A stretch of DNA of 64,000 nt from Desmodus rotundus (Eukaryota > Chordata > Mammalia > Chiroptera > Phyllostomidae): NCBI RefSeq assembly GCF_022682495.2, contig NW_026527269.1, positions 62,001 through 126,000 of the forward strand, given 5' to 3'. The notes beneath the pieces are model-generated. The model was not told the DNA's origin, searched no databases, and saw only the letters and a program-made list of their open reading frames with translations. The position numbers and the translations under genes are program-made. How positions within the stretch are numbered: position 1 is the stretch's first letter; each line of letters starts with the position of its first letter. Below, piece after piece: positions 22,928 through 36,144 of this stretch.

Positions 22928-25900
22928 ACACACCGCATTCTAGAATACAGTATCCAAGGCAACCGTATCCTAGGAAACCGCTTATCTCAGGAGGCCATTG
23001 TGCTCAGAACGCGAACCACAAGATTTAGATCCTGACACACCGCATTCTAGAATGCAGTATCCAAGGCAACCGTATCCTTGGAAACCGTATCCTAGGAAAC
23101 CGCTTATCTCAGGAGGCAATTGCGCTCAGAACCCGCACCACAAGATTCTAGATCCTGACACACCGCATTCTAGAATGCAGTAACCAAGGCAACCGTATTC
23201 TTGGAAACCTTATCCTAGGAAACCGCTTATCTCAGGAGGCCATTGTGCTCAGAACCCGCACCACAAGGTTCTAGATCCTGACACACCGCATTCTAGAATG
23301 CAGTATCCAAGGCAACCGTATCCTTGGAAACCGTATCCTAGGAAACCGCTTATCTCAGGAGGCCATTGTGCTCAGAACGCGAACCACAAGATTCTAGATC
23401 CTGACACACCGCATTCTAGAATGCAGTAACCAAGGCAACCGTATCCTTGGAAACCGTATCCTAGGAAACCGCTTATCTCAGGAGGCCATTGTGCTCAGAA
23501 CGCGAACCACAAGATTTAGATCCTGACACACCGCATTCTAGAATGCAGTATCCAAGGCAACCGTATCCTTGGAAACTGTATCCTAGGAAACCGCTTATCT
23601 CAGGAGGCCATTGTGCTCAGAACGCGAACCACAAGATTCTAGATCCTGAGACACCGCATTCTGGAATGCAGTATCCAAGGCAACCGTATCCTTGGAAACC
23701 GTATCCTAGGAAACCGCTTATCTCAGGAGGCAATTGCGCTCAGAACCCGCACCACAAGATTCTAGATCCTGACACACCGCATTCTAGAATGCAGTAACCA
23801 AGGCAACCGTATCCTTGGAAACCGTATCCTAGGAAACCGCTTATCTCAGGAGGCCGATGTACTCAGAACCCGCACCACAAGATTCTAGATCCTGACACAC
23901 CGCATTCTAGAATACAGTATCCAAGGCAACCGTATCCTTGGAAACCGTATCCTAGGAAACCGCTTATCTCAGGAGGCCATTGTGCTCAGAACGCGAACCA
24001 CAAGATTTAGATCCTGACACACCGCATTCTAGAATGCAGTATCCAAGGCAACCGTATCCTTGGAAACCGTATCCTAGGAAACCGCTTATCTCAGGAGGCA
24101 ATTGCGCTCAGAACCCGCACCACAAGATTCTAGATCCTGACACACCGCATTCTAGAATGCAGTAACCAAGGCAACCGTATCCTTGGAAACCGTATCCTAG
24201 GAAACCGCTTATCTCAGGAGGCCATTGTGCTCAGAACCCGCACGAGAAGATTCTAGACCCTGACACACCGCATTCTAGAATGCAGTATCCAAGGCAACCG
24301 TATCCTTGGAAACCGTATCCTATGAAACCGCTTATCTCAGGAGGCCATTGTGCTCAGAACCCGCACCACAAGATTCTAGATCCTGACACACCGCATTCTA
24401 GAATGCAGTAACCAAGGCAACCGTATCCTTGGAAACCGTATCCTAGGAAACCGCTTATCTCAGGAGGCCATTGTGCTCAGAACCCGCACCACAAGATTCT
24501 AGACCCTGACACACCGCATTCTAGAATGCAGTATCCAAGGCCATCGTATACTTGGAAACCGTATCCTAGGAAACCGCTTATCTCAGGAGGCCATTGTGCT
24601 CAGAACCCGCACCACAAGATTCTAGATCCTGACACACAGCATTCTAGAATGCAGTATCCAAGGCATCCGTATCATTGGAAACCGTATCCTAGTAAACGGC
24701 TTACTCTGGAGGCCATTGTGCTCAGAACCAGCACCACAAGATTCCAGATCCTGACACACCGTATTCTAGAATGCAGTATCCAAGGCAACCGTATCCTTGG
24801 AAACCTTATCCTAGGAAACCGCTTATCTCAGGAGGCCGTTGTGCTCAGAACCCGCACCACAAGATTCTAGATTCTGACACACCGCATTCTAGAATGCAGT
24901 AACCAAGGCAACCGTATCCTTGGAAACCGTATCCTAGGAAACCGCTTATCTCAGGAGGCTATTGTGCTCAGAACCCGCACCACAAGATTCTAGATCCTGA
25001 CACACCGCATTCTAGAATGCAGTAACCAAGGCAACCGTATCCTTGGAAACCGTATCCTAGGAAACCGCTCTTCTCAGGAGGCCATTGTGCTCAGAACCCG
25101 CACCACAAGATTCTAGATCCTGACACACCGCATTCTAGAATACAGTATCCAAGGCAACCGTATCCTTGGAAACCGTATCCTAGGAAACCGCTTATCTCAG
25201 GAGGCCATTGTGCTCAGAACGCGAACCACAAGATTTAGATCCTGACACACCGCATTCTAGAATGCAGTATCCAAGGCAACCGTATCCTTGGAAACCGTAT
25301 CCTAGGAAACCGCTTATCTCAGGAGGCAATTGCGCTCAGAACCCGCACCACAAGATTCTAGATCCTGACACACCGCATTCTAGAATGCAGTAACCAAGGC
25401 AACCGTATCCTTGGAAACCGTATCCTAGGAAACCGCTTATCTCAGGAGGCCATTGTGCTCAGAACCCGCACGAGAAGATTCTAGACCCTGACACACCGCA
25501 TTCTAGAATGCAGTATCCAAGGCAACCGTATCCTTGGAAACCGTATCCTATGAAACCGCTTATCTCAGGAGGCCATTGTGCTCAGAACCCGCACCACAAG
25601 ATTCTAGATCCTGACACACCGCATTCTAGAATGCAGTAACCAAGGCAACCGTATCCTTGGAAACCGTATCCTAGGAAACCGCTTATCTCAGGAGGCCATT
25701 GTGCTCAGAACCCGCACCACAAGATTCTAGACCCTGACACACCGCATTCTAGAATGCAGTATCCAAGGCCATCGTATACTTGGAAACCGTATCCTAGGAA
25801 ACCGCTTATCTCAGGAGGCCATTGTGCTCAGAACCCGCACCACAAGATTCTAGATCCTGACACACAGCATTCTAGAATGCAGTATCCAAGGCATCCGTAT

Positions 25901-26596
25901 CATTGGAAACCGTATCCTAGTAAACGGCTTACTCTGGAGGCCATTGTGCTCAGAACCAGCACCACAAGATTCCAGATCCTGACACACCGTATTCTAGAAT
26001 GCAGTATCCAAGGCAACCGTATCCTTGGAAACCTTATCCTAGGAAACCGCTTATCTCAGGAGGCCGTTGTGCTCAGAACCCGCACCACAAGATTCTAGAT
26101 TCTGACACACCGCATTCTAGAATGCAGTAACCAAGGCAACCGTATCCTTGGAAACCGTATCCTAGGAAACCGCTTATCTCAGGAGGCTATTGTGCTCAGA
26201 ACCCGCACCACAAGATTCTAGATCCTGACACACCGCATTCTAGAATGCAGTAACCAAGGCAACCGTATCCTTGGAAACCGTATCCTAGGAAACCGCTCTT
26301 CTCAGGAGGCCATTGTGCTCAGAACCCGCACCACAAGATTCTAGATCCTGACACACCGCATTCTAGAATGCAGTAACCAAGGCAACCGTGTCCTTGGAAA
26401 CCGTATCCTATGAAACCGCTTATCTCAGGAGGCCGTTGTGCTCAGAACCCGCACCACAAGATTCTAGATCCTGACACACCGCATTCTAGAATGCAGTAAC
26501 CAAGGCAACCGTATCCTTGGAAACCGTATCCTAGGAAACCGCTTATCTCAGGAGGCCATTGTGCTCAGAACCCGCACCACAAGATTCTAGATCCTG
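22928..26596 (+). repeat. HOR family A unit 3, shortened (3669 bp, 30 monomers)
   Basis: The unit begins like unit 2, but after the third monomer it jumps to the ACAAGGTTCTAG monomer and so lacks ten monomers (1227 bp). The hybrid monomer near 23197-23270 has the left part of one type (ATTCTTGG, ACCTTATCC) and the right part of another (ACAAGGTTC). From there it follows unit 2 at an offset of exactly 3669 bp, including the private base at 23650. Confidence 0.9.
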
Positions 26597-29500
26597 ACAC
26601 ACCGCATTCTAGAATACAGTATCCAAGGCAACCGTATCCTAGGAAACCGCTTATCTCAGGAGGCCATTGTGCTCAGAACGCGAACCACAAGATTTAGATC
26701 CTGACACACCGCATTCTAGAATGCAGTATCCAAGGCAACCGTATCCTTGGAAACCGTATCCTAGGAAACCGCTTATCTCAGGAGGCAATTGCGCTCAGAA
26801 CCCGCACCACAAGATTCTAGATCCTGACACACCGCATTCTAGAATGCAGTAACCAAGGCAACCGTATTCTTGGAAACCTTATCCTAGGAAACCGCTTATC
26901 TCAGGAGGCCATTGTGCTCAGAACCCGCACCAGAAGATTCTAGACCCTGACACACCGCATTCTAGAATGCAGTATCCAAGGCAACCGTATCCTTGGAAAC
27001 CGTATCCTAGGAAACCGCTTATCTCAGGAGGCCATTGTGCTCAGAACCCGCACCACAAGATTCTAGATCCTGACACACCGCATTCTAGAATGCAGTAACC
27101 AAGGCAACCGTATCCTTGGAAACCGTATCCTAGGAAACCGCTTATCTCAGGAGGCCATTGTGCTCAGAACCCGCACCACAAGATTCTAGACCCTGACACA
27201 CCGCATTCTAGAATGCAGTATCCAAGGCCACCGTATCCTTGGAAACCGTATCCTAGGAAACCGCTTATCTCAGGAGGCCATTGTGCTCAGAAACCGCACC
27301 ACAAGATTCTAGATCCTGACACACCGCATTCTAGAATGCAGTAACCAAGGCCACCGTATCCTTGGAAACCGTATCCTAGGAAACCGCTTATCTCAGGAGG
27401 CCATTGTGCTCAGAACCCGCACCACAAGATTCTAGACCCTGACACACCGCATTCTAGAATGCAGTATCCAAGGCCACCGTATCCTTGGAAACCGTATCCT
27501 ATGAAACCGCTTATCTCAGGAGGCCATTGTGCTCAGAAACCGCACCACAAGATTCTAGATCCTGACACACCGCATTCTAGAATGCAGTAACCAAGGCAAC
27601 CGTATCCTTGGAAACCGTATCCTAGGAAACCGCTTATCTCAGGAGGCCATTGTGGTCAGAACCCGCACCACAAGATTCTAGATCCTGACACACCGCATTC
27701 TAGAATACAGTATCCAAGGCAACCGTATCCTTGGAAACCGTATCCTAGGAAACCGCTTATCTCAGGAGGCCATTGTGCTCAGAACGCGAACCACAAGATT
27801 TAGATCCTGACACACCGCATTCTAGAATGCAGTATCCAAGGCAACCGTATCCTTGGAAACCGTATCCTAGGAAACCGCTTATCTCAGGAGGCAATTGCGC
27901 TCAGAACCCGCACCACAAGATTCTAGATCCTGACACACCGCATTCTAGAATGCAGTAACCAAGGCAACCGTATCCTTGGAAACCGTATCCTAGGAAACCG
28001 CTTATCTCAGGAGGCCATTGTGCTCAGAACCCGCACGAGAAGATTCTAGACCCTGACACACCGCATTCTAGAATGCAGTATCCAAGGCAACCGTATCCTT
28101 GGAAACCGTATCCTATGAAACCGCTTATCTCAGGAGGCCATTGTGCTCAGAACCCGCACCACAAGATTCTAGATCCTGACACACCGCATTCTAGAATGCA
28201 GTAACCAAGGCAACCGTATCCTTGGAAACCGTATCCTAGGAAACCGCTTATCTCAGGAGGCCATTGTGCTCAGAACCCGCACCACAAGATTCTAGACCCT
28301 GACACACCGCATTCTAGAATGCAGTATCCAAGGCCATCGTATACTTGGAAACCGTATCCTAGGAAACCGCTTATCTCAGGAGGCCATTGTGCTCAGAACC
28401 CGCACCACAAGATTCTAGATCCTGACACACAGCATTCTAGAATGCAGTATCCAAGGCATCCGTATCATTGGAAACCGTATCCTAGTAAACGGCTTACTCT
28501 GGAGGCCATTGTGCTCAGAACCAGCACCACAAGATTCCAGATCCTGACACACCGTATTCTAGAATGCAGTATCCAAGGCAACCGTATCCTTGGAAACCTT
28601 ATCCTAGGAAACCGCTTATCTCAGGAGGCCGTTGTGCTCAGAACCCGCACCACAAGATTCTAGATTCTGACACACCGCATTCTAGAATGCAGTAACCAAG
28701 GCAACCGTATCCTTGGAAACCGTATCCTAGGAAACCGCTTATCTCAGGAGGCTATTGTGCTCAGAACCCGCACCACAAGATTCTAGATCCTGACACACCG
28801 CATTCTAGAATGCAGTAACCAAGGCAACCGTATCCTTGGAAACCGTATCCTAGGAAACCGCTCTTCTCAGGAGGCCATTGTGCTCAGAACCCGCACCACA
28901 AGATTCTAGATCCTGACACACCGCATTCTAGAATACAGTATCCAAGGCAACCGTATCCTTGGAAACCGTATCCTAGGAAACCGCTTATCTCAGGAGGCCA
29001 TTGTGCTCAGAACGCGAACCACAAGATTTAGATCCTGACACACCGCATTCTAGAATGCAGTATCCAAGGCAACCGTATCCTTGGAAACCGTATCCTAGGA
29101 AACCGCTTATCTCAGGAGGCAATTGCGCTCAGAACCCGCACCACAAGATTCTAGATCCTGACACACCGCATTCTAGAATGCAGTAACCAAGGCAACCGTG
29201 TCCTTGGAAACCGTATCCTATGAAACCGCTTATCTCAGGAGGCCGTTGTGCTCAGAACCCGCACCACAAGATTCTAGATTCTGACACACCGCATTCTAGA
29301 ATGCAGTAACCAAGGCAACCGTATCCTTGGAAACCGTATCCTAGGAAACCGCTTATCTCAGGAGGCTATTGTGCTCAGAACCCGCACCACAAGATTCTAG
29401 ATCCTGACACACCGCATTCTAGAATGCAGTAACCAAGGCAACCGTATCCTTGGAAACCGTATCCTAGGAAACCGCTCTTCTCAGGAGGCCATTGTGCTCA

Positions 29501-31248
29501 GAACCCGCACCACAAGATTCTAGATCCTGACACACCGCATTCTAGAATGCAGTATCCAAGGCAACCGTATATTGGAAACCGTATCCTAGGAAACCGCTTA
29601 TCTCAGGAGGCCATTGTGCTCAGAAACCGCACCACAAGATTCTAGATCCTGACACACCGCATTCTAGAATGCAGTAACCAAGGCAACCGTATCCTTGGAA
29701 ACCGTATCCTAGGAAACCGCTTATCTCAGGAGGCCATTGTGCTCAGAACCCGCACCACAAGATTCTAGATCCTGACACACCGCATTCTAGAATACAGTAT
29801 CCAAGGCAACCGTATCCTTGGAAACCGTATCCTAGGAAACCGCTTATCTCAGGAGGCCATTGTGCTCAGAACGCGAACCACAAGATTTAGATCCTGACAC
29901 ACCGCATTCTAGAATGCAGTATCCAAGGCAACCGTATCCTTGGAAACCGTATCCTAGGAAACCGCTTATCTCAGGAGGCAATTGCGCTCAGAACCCGCAC
30001 CACAAGATTCTAGATCCTGACACACCGCATTCTAGAATGCAGTAACCAAGGCAACCGTATCCTTGGAAACCGTATCCTAGGAAACCGCTTATCTCAGGAG
30101 GCCATTGTGCTCAGAACCCGCACGAGAAGATTCTAGACCCTGACACACCGCATTCTAGAATGCAGTATCCAAGGCAACCGTATCCTTGGAAACCGTATCC
30201 TATGAAACCGCTTATCTCAGGAGGCCATTGTGCTCAGAACCCGCACCACAAGATTCTAGATCCTGACACACCGCATTCTAGAATGCAGTAACCAAGGCAA
30301 CCGTATCCTTGGAAACCGTATCCTAGGAAACCGCTTATCTCAGGAGGCCATTGTGCTCAGAACCCGCACCACAAGATTCTAGACCCTGACACACCGCATT
30401 CTAGAATGCAGTATCCAAGGCCATCGTATACTTGGAAACCGTATCCTAGGAAACCGCTTATCTCAGGAGGCCATTGTGCTCAGAACCCGCACCACAAGAT
30501 TCTAGATCCTGACACACAGCATTCTAGAATGCAGTATCCAAGGCATCCGTATCATTGGAAACCGTATCCTAGTAAACGGCTTACTCTGGAGGCCATTGTG
30601 CTCAGAACCAGCACCACAAGATTCCAGATCCTGACACACCGTATTCTAGAATGCAGTATCCAAGGCAACCGTATCCTTGGAAACCTTATCCTAGGAAACC
30701 GCTTATCTCAGGAGGCCGTTGTGCTCAGAACCCGCACCACAAGATTCTAGATTCTGACACACCGCATTCTAGAATGCAGTAACCAAGGCAACCGTATCCT
30801 TGGAAACCGTATCCTAGGAAACCGCTTATCTCAGGAGGCTATTGTGCTCAGAACCCGCACCACAAGATTCTAGATCCTGACACACCGCATTCTAGAATGC
30901 AGTAACCAAGGCAACCGTATCCTTGGAAACCGTATCCTAGGAAACCGCTCTTCTCAGGAGGCCATTGTGCTCAGAACCCGCACCACAAGATTCTAGATCC
31001 TGACACACCGCATTCTAGAATGCAGTAACCAAGGCAACCGTGTCCTTGGAAACCGTATCCTATGAAACCGCTTATCTCAGGAGGCCGTTGTGCTCAGAAC
31101 CCGCACCACAAGATTCTAGATCCTGACACACCGCATTCTAGAATGCAGTAACCAAGGCAACCGTATCCTTGGAAACCGTATCCTAGGAAACCGCTTATCT
31201 CAGGAGGCCATTGTGCTCAGAACCCGCACCACAAGATTCTAGATCCTG
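26597..31248 (+). repeat. HOR family A unit 4, rearranged (4652 bp, 38 monomers)
   Basis: Length fits 38 x 123 minus 22. After six monomers it leaves the usual order. Monomers with AAGGCCACCG recur at about 27228, 27350 and 27474, and AAACCGCACC at 27291 and 27538, which reads as a local two-monomer (246-bp) duplication. It then rejoins a full-length marker monomer at about 27690 and continues in the order seen at 10.8-11.9 kb and 15.7-17.5 kb. Confidence 0.85.
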
Positions 31249-34200
31249 ACACACCGCATTCTAGAATACAGTATCCAAGGCAACCGTATCCTAGGAAACC
31301 GCTTATCTCAGGAGGCCATTGTGCTCAGAACGCGAACCACAAGATTTAGATCCTGACACACCGCATTCTAGAATGCAGTATCCAAGGCAACCGTATCCTT
31401 GGAAACCGTATCCTAGGAAACCGCTTATCTCAGGAGGCAATTGCGCTCAGAACCCGCACCACAAGATTCTAGATCCTGACACACCGCATTCTAGAATGCA
31501 GTAACCAAGGCAACCGTATTCTTGGAAACCTTATCCTAGGAAACCGCTTATCTCAGGAGGCCATTGTGCTCAGAACCCGCACCAGAAGATTCTAGACCCT
31601 GACACACCGCATTCTAGAATGCAGTATCCAAGGCAACCGTATCCTTGGAAACCGTATCCTATGAAACCGCTTATCTCAGGAGGCCATTGTGCTCAGAACC
31701 CGCACCACAAGATTCTAGATCCTGACACACCGCATTCTAGAATGCAGTAACCAAGGCAACCGTATCCTTGGAAACCGTATCCTAGGAAACCGCTTATCTC
31801 AGGAGGCCATTGTGCTCAGAACCCGCACCACAAGATTCTAGACCCTGACACACCGCATTCTAGAATGCAGTATCCAAGGCCACCGTATCCTTGGAAACCG
31901 TATCCTAGGAAACCGCTTATCTCAGGAGGCCATAGTGCTCAGAACCCGCACCACAAGATTCTAGATCCTGACACACAGCATTCTAGAATGCAGTATCCAA
32001 GGCATCCGTATCATTGGAAACCGTATCCTAGTAAACGGCTTACTCTGGAGGCCATTGTGCTCAGAACCAGCACCACAAGATCCAGATCCTGACACACCGT
32101 ATTCTAGAATGCAGTATCCAAGGCAACCGTATCCTTGGAAACCTTATCCTAGGAAACCGCTTATCTCAGGTGGCCGTTGTGCTCAGAACCCGCACCACAA
32201 GATTCTAGATTCTGACACACCGCATTCTAGAATGCAGTAACCAAGGCAACCGTATCCTTGGAAACCGTATCCTAGGAAACCGCTTATCTCAGGAGGCTAT
32301 TGTGCTCAGAACCCGCACCACAAGATTCTAGATCCTGACACACCGCATTCTAGAATGCAGTAACCAAGGCAACCGTATCCTTGGAAACCGTATCCTAGGA
32401 AACCGCTCTTCTCAGGAGGCCATTGTGCTCAGAACCCGCACCACAAGATTCTAGATCCTGACACACCGCATTGTAGAATGCAGTAACCAAGGCAACCGTG
32501 TCCTTGGAAACCGTATCCTATGAAACCGCTTATCTCAGGAGGCCGTTGTGCTCAGAACCCGCACCACAAGATTCTAGATCCTGACACACCGCATTCTAGA
32601 ATGCAGTAACCAAGGCAACCGTATCCTTGGAAACCGTATCCTAGGAAACGGCTTACTCTGGAGGCCATTGTGCTCAGAACCCGCACCACAAGATTCTAGA
32701 TCCTGACACACCGCATTCTAGAATGCAGTATCCAAGGCAACCGTATCCTTGGAAACCGTATCCTAGGAAACCGCTTATCTCAGGAGGCCATTGTGCTCAG
32801 AACCCGCACCACAAGGTTCTAGATCCTGACACACCGCATTCTAGAATGCAGTATCCAAGGCAACCGTATCCTTGGAAACCGTATCCTAGGAAACCGCTTA
32901 TCTCAGGAGGCCATTGTGCTCAGAACGCGAACCACAAGATTCTAGATCCTGACACACCGCATTCTAGAATGCAGTAACCAAGGCAACCGTATCCTTGGAA
33001 ACCGTATCCTAGGAAACCGCTTATCTCAGGAGGCCATTGTGCTCAGAACGCGAACCACAAGATTTAGATCCTGACACACCGCATTCTAGAATGCAGTATC
33101 CAAGGCAACCGTATCCTTGGAAACTGTATCCTAGGAAACCGCTTATCTCAGGAGGCCATTGTGCTCAGAACGCGAACCACAAGATTCTAGATCCTGACAC
33201 ACCGCATTCTGGAATGCAGTATCCAAGGCAACCGTATCCTTGGAAACCGTATCCTAGGAAACCGCTTATCTCAGGAGGCAATTGCGCTCAGAACCCGCAC
33301 CACAAGATTCTAGATCCTGACACACCGCATTCTAGAATGCAGTAACCAAGGCAACCGTATCCTTGGAAACCGTATCCTAGGAAACCGCTTATCTCAGGAG
33401 GCCGATGTACTCAGAACCCGCACCACAAGATTCTAGATCCTGACACACCGCATTCTAGAATACAGTATCCAAGGCAACCTTATCCTTGGAAACCGTATCC
33501 TAGGAAACCGCTTATCTCAGGAGGCCATTGTGCTCAGAACGCGAACCACAAGATTTAGATCCTGACACACCGCATTCTAGAATGCAGTATCCAAGGCAAC
33601 CGTATCCTTGGAAACCGTATCCTAGGAAACCGCTTATCTCAGGAGGCAATTGCGCTCAGAACCCGCACCACAAGATTCTAGATCCTGACACACCGCATTC
33701 TAGAATGCAGTAACCAAGGCAACCGTATCCTTGGAAACCGTATCCTAGGAAACCGCTTATCTCAGGAGGCCATTGTGCTCAGAACCCGCACGAGAAGATT
33801 CTAGACCCTGACACACCGCATTCTAGAATGCAGTATCCAAGGCAACCGTATCCTTGGAAACCGTATCCTATGAAACCGCTTATCTCAGGAGGCCATTGTG
33901 CTCAGAACCCGCACCACAAGATTCTAGATCCTGACACACCGCATTCTAGAATGCAGTAACCAAGGCAACCGTATCCTTGGAAACCGTATCCTAGGAAACC
34001 GCTTATCTCAGGAGGCCATTGTGCTCAGAACCCGCACCACAAGATTCTAGACCCTGACACACCGCATTCTAGAATGCAGTATCCAAGGCCATCGTATACT
34101 TGGAAACCGTATCCTAGGAAACCGCTTATCTCAGGAGGCCATTGTGCTCAGAACCCGCACCACAAGATTCTAGATCCTGACACACAGCATTCTAGAATGC

Positions 34201-36144
34201 AGTATCCAAGGCATCCGTATCATTGGAAACCGTATCCTAGTAAACGGCTTACTCTGGAGGCCATTGTGCTCAGAACCAGCACCACAAGATTCCAGATCCT
34301 GACACACCGTATTCTAGAATGCAGTATCCAAGGCAACCGTATCCTTGGAAACCTTATCCTAGGAAACCGCTTATCTCAGGAGGCCGTTGTGCTCAGAACC
34401 CGCACCACAAGATTCTAGATTCTGACACACCGCATTCTAGAATGCAGTAACCAAGGCAACCGTATCCTTGGAAACCGTATCCTAGGAAACCGCTTATCTC
34501 AGGAGGCTATTGTGCTCAGAACCCGCACCACAAGATTCTAGATCCTGACACACCGCATTCTAGAATGCAGTAACCAAGGCAACCGTATCCTTGGAAACCG
34601 TATCCTAGGAAACCGCTCTTCTCAGGAGGCCATTGTGCTCAGAACCCGCACCACAAGATTCTAGATCCTGACACACCGCATTCTAGAATACAGTATCCAA
34701 GGCAACCGTATCCTTGGAAACCGTATCCTAGGAAACCGCTTATCTCAGGAGGCCATTGTGCTCAGAACGCGAACCACAAGATTTAGATCCTGACACACCG
34801 CATTCTAGAATGCAGTATCCAAGGCAACCGTATCCTTGGAAACCGTATCCTAGGAAACCGCTTATCTCAGGAGGCAATTGCGCTCAGAACCCGCACCACA
34901 AGATTCTAGATCCTGACACACCGCATTCTAGAATGCAGTAACCAAGGCAACCGTATCCTTGGAAACCGTATCCTAGGAAACCGCTTATCTCAGGAGGCCA
35001 TTGTGCTCAGAACCCGCACGAGAAGATTCTAGACCCTGACACACCGCATTCTAGAATGCAGTATCCAAGGCAACCGTATCCTTGGAAACCGTATCCTATG
35101 AAACCGCTTATCTCAGGAGGCCATTGTGCTCAGAACCCGCACCACAAGATTCTAGATCCTGACACACCGCATTCTAGAATGCAGTAACCAAGGCAACCGT
35201 ATCCTTGGAAACCGTATCCTAGGAAACCGCTTATCTCAGGAGGCCATTGTGCTCAGAACCCGCACCACAAGATTCTAGACCCTGACACACCGCATTCTAG
35301 AATGCAGTATCCAAGGCCATCGTATACTTGGAAACCGTATCCTAGGAAACCGCTTATCTCAGGAGGCCATTGTGCTCAGAACCCGCACCACAAGATTCTA
35401 GATCCTGACACACAGCATTCTAGAATGCAGTATCCAAGGCATCCGTATCATTGGAAACCGTATCCTAGTAAACGGCTTACTCTGGAGGCCATTGTGCTCA
35501 GAACCAGCACCACAAGATTCCAGATCCTGACACACCGTATTCTAGAATGCAGTATCCAAGGCAACCGTATCCTTGGAAACCTTATCCTAGGAAACCGCTT
35601 ATCTCAGGAGGCCGTTGTGCTCAGAACCCGCACCACAAGATTCTAGATTCTGACACACCGCATTCTAGAATGCAGTAACCAAGGCAACCGTATCCTTGGA
35701 AACCGTATCCTAGGAAACCGCTTATCTCAGGAGGCTATTGTGCTCAGAACCCGCACCACAAGATTCTAGATCCTGACACACCGCATTCTAGAATGCAGTA
35801 ACCAAGGCAACCGTATCCTTGGAAACCGTATCCTAGGAAACCGCTCTTCTCAGGAGGCCATTGTGCTCAGAACCCGCACCACAAGATTCTAGATCCTGAC
35901 ACACCGCATTCTAGAATGCAGTAACCAAGGCAACCGTGTCCTTGGAAACCGTATCCTATGAAACCGCTTATCTCAGGAGGCCGTTGTGCTCAGAACCCGC
36001 ACCACAAGATTCTAGATCCTGACACACCGCATTCTAGAATGCAGTAACCAAGGCAACCGTATCCTTGGAAACCGTATCCTAGGAAACCGCTTATCTCAGG
36101 AGGCCATTGTGCTCAGAACCCGCACCACAAGATTCTAGATCCTG
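31249..36144 (+). repeat. HOR family A unit 5 (4896 bp, 40 monomers)
   Basis: Same length and order as unit 2. It lacks the G at the position equal to 19981 and has its own changes, for example ACCTTATCC at about 33479 where unit 2 has ACCGTATCC. It also holds the last two of the eleven copies that carry both core changes (about 34095 and 35323 for CCATCGTATAC). Confidence 0.9.

Noticed and set aside
12277..36144. Near-identical large units as a pure assembly artefact
   Set aside because: Units carry private bases and different internal deletions, which simple collapse or looping would not create. Partial mis-assembly still cannot be excluded without reads.
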